Positions 61,686 to 64,000 of a DNA stretch of 64,000 nt are shown one piece after another. The notes beneath the pieces were generated by a model. That model ran no database searches. It was not told the origin of the DNA and saw only the letters and a list, made by a program, of their open reading frames with translations. The position numbers were made by a program, and so were the translations under genes. Origin of the DNA: JBFMCT01 sp046565765 (lineage in GTDB: Bacteria > Actinomycetota > Acidimicrobiia > Acidimicrobiales > AC-14); assembly GCA_046565765.1 (NCBI GenBank), contig JBKHXX010000033.1:16289-80288 (forward strand), written 5' to 3'. How positions within the stretch are numbered: position 1 is the first letter of the stretch; each line of letters opens with the position of its first letter.

Positions 61686-64000
61686 CTAGGCCGTGGACGA
61701 CGCGCCCGAGCCGAGGATGGCCTGGGCGGCGGCCAGGCGGGCGATCGGCACACGGAACGGTGAGCAGGACACGTAGTCGAGGCCGGCCTCGTGGAAGAGG
61801 GCGATGGACTCGGGGTCGCCGCCGTGCTCGCCGCACACCCCCACCTTGAGCTCCGGCTTGGTGCTGCGGCCCCGCTGCACGCCCATCTTCACCAGCTCCC
61901 CCACGCCGCTGGGGTCGATGGTCTCGAACGGGTTGCGCTTCAGGAGGCCCTGCTCCAGGTAGAGCGACATCATGCGGCCCTCGACGTCGTCGCGGCTGAA
62001 GCCGAACGTCATCTGGGTGAGGTCGTTGGTGCCGAAGGAGAAGAAGTCGGCCTCCTCGGCGATCTCGTCGGCCCGGATGGCGGCCCGCGGCGTCTCGACC
62101 ATCGTCCCGATGGTGACGTCGATGCCGGTGGCCGCTTCGCCGACGGCGTCCTCCACCCAGCTGCGGGCCAGGCCCAGCTCCTCGCGGGTGACGGTCAGGG
62201 GGATCATGATCTCGATGACGGGGGTCCCCCCCGCGTGCTTGCGCTCGACGGCCGCCTCCATGAGGGCCCGCACCTGCATGGCGTAGAGGCCGGGCTTGAC
62301 CACACCCAGGCGCACGCCCCGGGTGCCCAGCATGGGGTTCTGCTCGTGCCAGGCCTCGGCCGCCGCCTTGTACGCCTTCTCCTCGACGGACAGGGTGCCG
62401 GTGGCCTCCTTGACCATCAGCTCGTCGACGCGGGGCAGGAACTCGTGGAGCGGCGGGTCGAGGAGGCGCACGGTGACGGGCAGGCCGTCCATGGCCTCGA
62501 GGACGCCGACGAAGTCCTCCTTCTGGGCCTGGCGCAGCTCCTCGAGGGCGGCCTCCTCCTCCTCGGGGGTGTCGGCCAGGATCATGCGGCGGACGACGGG
62601 CAGCCGGTCGCCCAGGAACATGTGCTCGGTGCGGCACAGCCCGATGCCCTCGGCCCCGAACCCGCGGGCCACCGAGGCGTCGGCGCCGGTGTCGGCGTTG
62701 GCCCGCACCGCCATCTTCCCGGCCCGCACCTCGTCGGCCCAGCCCAGGACGGTGGTGAACTCCTCGGGCGGCTCGGACAGGCTGAGGGCCACGTCCCGGC
62801 CCACCACCCGGCCGGTGGTGCCGTCCAGGGCGATGGTGTCGCCCTCGGCGATGGTGACGCCCCCCGCGGTGAAGCTCTTGCCGCTGATCTTGACCGACTC
62901 GGCCCCCACCACCGCGGGCTTGCCCCATCCCCGGGCCACCACCGCGGCGTGGCTGACCAGCCCGCCCCGGGCGGTGAGGATGCCCTGGGCCACGATCATG
63001 CCGTGGACGTCCTCCGGGGACGTCTCGTTGCGCACGAGGATGACCTTCTCGCCCCGGTTGGCGGCCGCCTCGGCGTCGTCGGCGGTGAAGTAGGCCCGAC
63101 CCACGGCCGCCCCGGGCGACGCGGCCAGGCCCTTGGCGATGACCTCCACGTCCTTCTCCGCGAACTGGGGGTGGAGGACCTGCTCGAGGTGCTCGCCGGT
63201 GACCCGCAGGAGGGCCTCCTCCTTGCTGAGGTGCGTGCGCTCGTCGGTGGTCATCTCCACCGCCATGCGCAGGGCGGCCATGCCGGTGCGCTTGCCCACC
63301 CGGGTCTGCAGCATCCACAGCTTGCCCTGCTCGATGGTGAACTCGGTGTCGAGCATGTCGCGGTAGTGGCGCTCGAGGCGGGCGAAGATGCCGAGCAGCT
63401 CCTCGTAGATCGCCGGGAAGCGCTGGGCGAGGTCCGAGAGCGGCTGGGTGGCCCGGGTGCCGGCCACCACGTCCTCCCCCTGGGCGTTGACCAGGAAGTC
63501 GCCGTAGGCACCGGCGGCCCCGGTGCTCGGGTCGCGGGTGAAGCCGACACCGGTCCCGGAGTCGTCGCCCTTGTTGCCGAACACCATGGCCTGCACGTTG
63601 ACCGCGGTCCCGAGGTCGTGCGAGAGCTTCTCCCGCACCCGGTAGGCGTTGGCCCGCGGCGAGTTCCACGAGGCGAAGACGGCCTCGATGGCCTGGCGCA
63701 GCTGCACCTCGGGGTCCTGGGGGAAGGCGACGCCGGTGGCGTCCTCCACGATCTCCTTGAACGCCCCGACCACCTGGTCCAGGTCGTCGGCGACGAGGTC
63801 GGCGTCGTTGGTGACGCCCCGGCGCGCCTTGGCCGCCTCGAGGACGTGCTCGAAGGCCTCGCCGGGGACGCCCAGGACGATCTTGCCGAACATCTGGATG
63901 AAGCGGCGGTAGGAGTCGTAGGCGAACCGGTCCGACTTCGCCTGACGCGCCAGGCCGAGCACCGAGCGATCGTTCAGGCCGAGGTTGAGGACGGTGTCCA
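61686..64000 (-). CDS. ppdK: Pyruvate, phosphate dikinase, 5' part outside window
   Basis: The open frame enters from base 64000 (DTVLNLGLNDRSVLGLA) and ends at TAG 61686, giving about 771 residues; the ATP-grasp start is missing. Seen: the rest of the nucleotide-binding domain, the phosphohistidine domain with GGLVSHAAVVARGWGKPAVVG, and the PEP-binding barrel (RTEHMFLGDRL, GTRGVRLG, SFGTNDLTQMTFGFSRDD). The catalytic Cys region GVCGEHGGDP is present. It interconverts pyruvate, ATP and phosphate with phosphoenolpyruvate, AMP and pyrophosphate. tldD follows by 10 bp. Intact active-site residues suggest function. Confidence 0.95.
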   Translation of the reverse strand, partial: DTVLNLGLNDRSVLGLARQAKSDRFAYDSYRRFIQMFGKIVLGVPGEAFEHVLEAAKARRGVTNDADLVADDLDQVVGAFKEIVEDATGVAFPQDPEVQLRQAIEAVFASWNSPRANAYRVREKLSHDLGTAVNVQAMVFGNKGDDSGTGVGFTRDPSTGAAGAYGDFLVNAQGEDVVAGTRATQPLSDLAQRFPAIYEELLGIFARLERHYRDMLDTEFTIEQGKLWMLQTRVGKRTGMAALRMAVEMTTDERTHLSKEEALLRVTGEHLEQVLHPQFAEKDVEVIAKGLAASPGAAVGRAYFTADDAEAAANRGEKVILVRNETSPEDVHGMIVAQGILTARGGLVSHAAVVARGWGKPAVVGAESVKISGKSFTAGGVTIAEGDTIALDGTTGRVVGRDVALSLSEPPEEFTTVLGWADEVRAGKMAVRANADTGADASVARGFGAEGIGLCRTEHMFLGDRLPVVRRMILADTPEEEEAALEELRQAQKEDFVGVLEAMDGLPVTVRLLDPPLHEFLPRVDELMVKEATGTLSVEEKAYKAAAEAWHEQNPMLGTRGVRLGVVKPGLYAMQVRALMEAAVERKHAGGTPVIEIMIPLTVTREELGLARSWVEDAVGEAATGIDVTIGTMVETPRAAIRADEIAEEADFFSFGTNDLTQMTFGFSRDDVEGRMMSLYLEQGLLKRNPFETIDPSGVGELVKMGVQRGRSTKPELKVGVCGEHGGDPESIALFHEAGLDYVSCSPFRVPIARLAAAQAILGSGASSTA

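Overview
The window is GC-rich (about 70% or more by eye), almost fully coding, and rich in GTG and TTG starts with short start/stop overlaps. Gene content is actinobacterial: a PknG-type kinase with a GlnX-like partner, a DUF732-like lipoprotein, Tat-type lipoproteins, OmpR/NarL two-component pairs and TldD/TldE. I infer an Actinomycetota chromosome, possibly a deep lineage such as Acidimicrobiia; the exact taxon cannot be read from this sequence. I saw no transposase, integrase, phage gene, CRISPR array or rRNA. No stretch longer than 300 bp lacks a gene.

Layout. 1-7.2 kb (minus): an unknown partial gene coupled to a GH2 glycosidase, tRNA-Val(GAC) and a bifunctional PutA. 7.3-9.5 kb (plus): an OmpR regulator and histidine kinase, with a 29-codon membrane microprotein antisense to the kinase 3' end. 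9.6-13.5 kb: copper P-type ATPase CopB and an alpha/beta hydrolase, divergent from a membrane-anchored secreted protein, with a CsoR-type palindrome inside the probable copB promoter. 13.5-15.7 kb: a class A penicillin-binding protein. 15.8-26.9 kb (minus): a run of nine genes: response regulator, coiled-coil protein, PknG kinase, PP2C phosphatase, vWA protein, zinc-ribbon/FHA protein, GlnX-like membrane protein, periplasmic binding protein and PLP decarboxylase. It reads as a complete extracytoplasmic-sensing Ser/Thr phosphorylation system. 27.1-31.3 kb (plus): a 31-aa peptide made of two 13-residue repeats, an M48 protease, a DUF732-like lipoprotein and a GGDEF-EAL protein.

31.3-38.5 kb: an MFS exporter with an alpha-oxoamine synthase, an EamA transporter and several membrane or unknown proteins, one with an internal duplication. 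38.7-44.6 kb (plus): a single-TM FtsH-like protease, tRNA-Cys(GCA) on minus, a Tat-exported intradiol dioxygenase-like lipoprotein, a HAD phosphatase, and a three-gene overlapping module of two paralogous unknown proteins plus a DyP peroxidase. 44.7-51.5 kb: class I fructose-bisphosphate aldolase, a secreted BNR/sialidase-fold protein, a NarL regulator with GAF histidine kinase, then ribulose-phosphate epimerase and phosphoribulokinase. 51.5-57.8 kb (minus): two tandem class A PBPs, a coiled-coil zinc-ribbon protein, a small membrane protein and a histidine phosphatase. 57.9-64 kb (minus): a small Cys-motif protein, a lipoprotein, TldE, TldD and the C-terminal part of pyruvate phosphate dikinase, cut by the window edge.

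How genes work together: the PknG cluster likely links an external solute to cytoplasmic Ser/Thr phosphorylation; aldolase, Rpe, PRK and PPDK indicate pentose-phosphate/Calvin-type and C3 carbon metabolism; the three PBPs serve peptidoglycan synthesis. Two genes (48874 and 52119, minus) appear to start at CTG.
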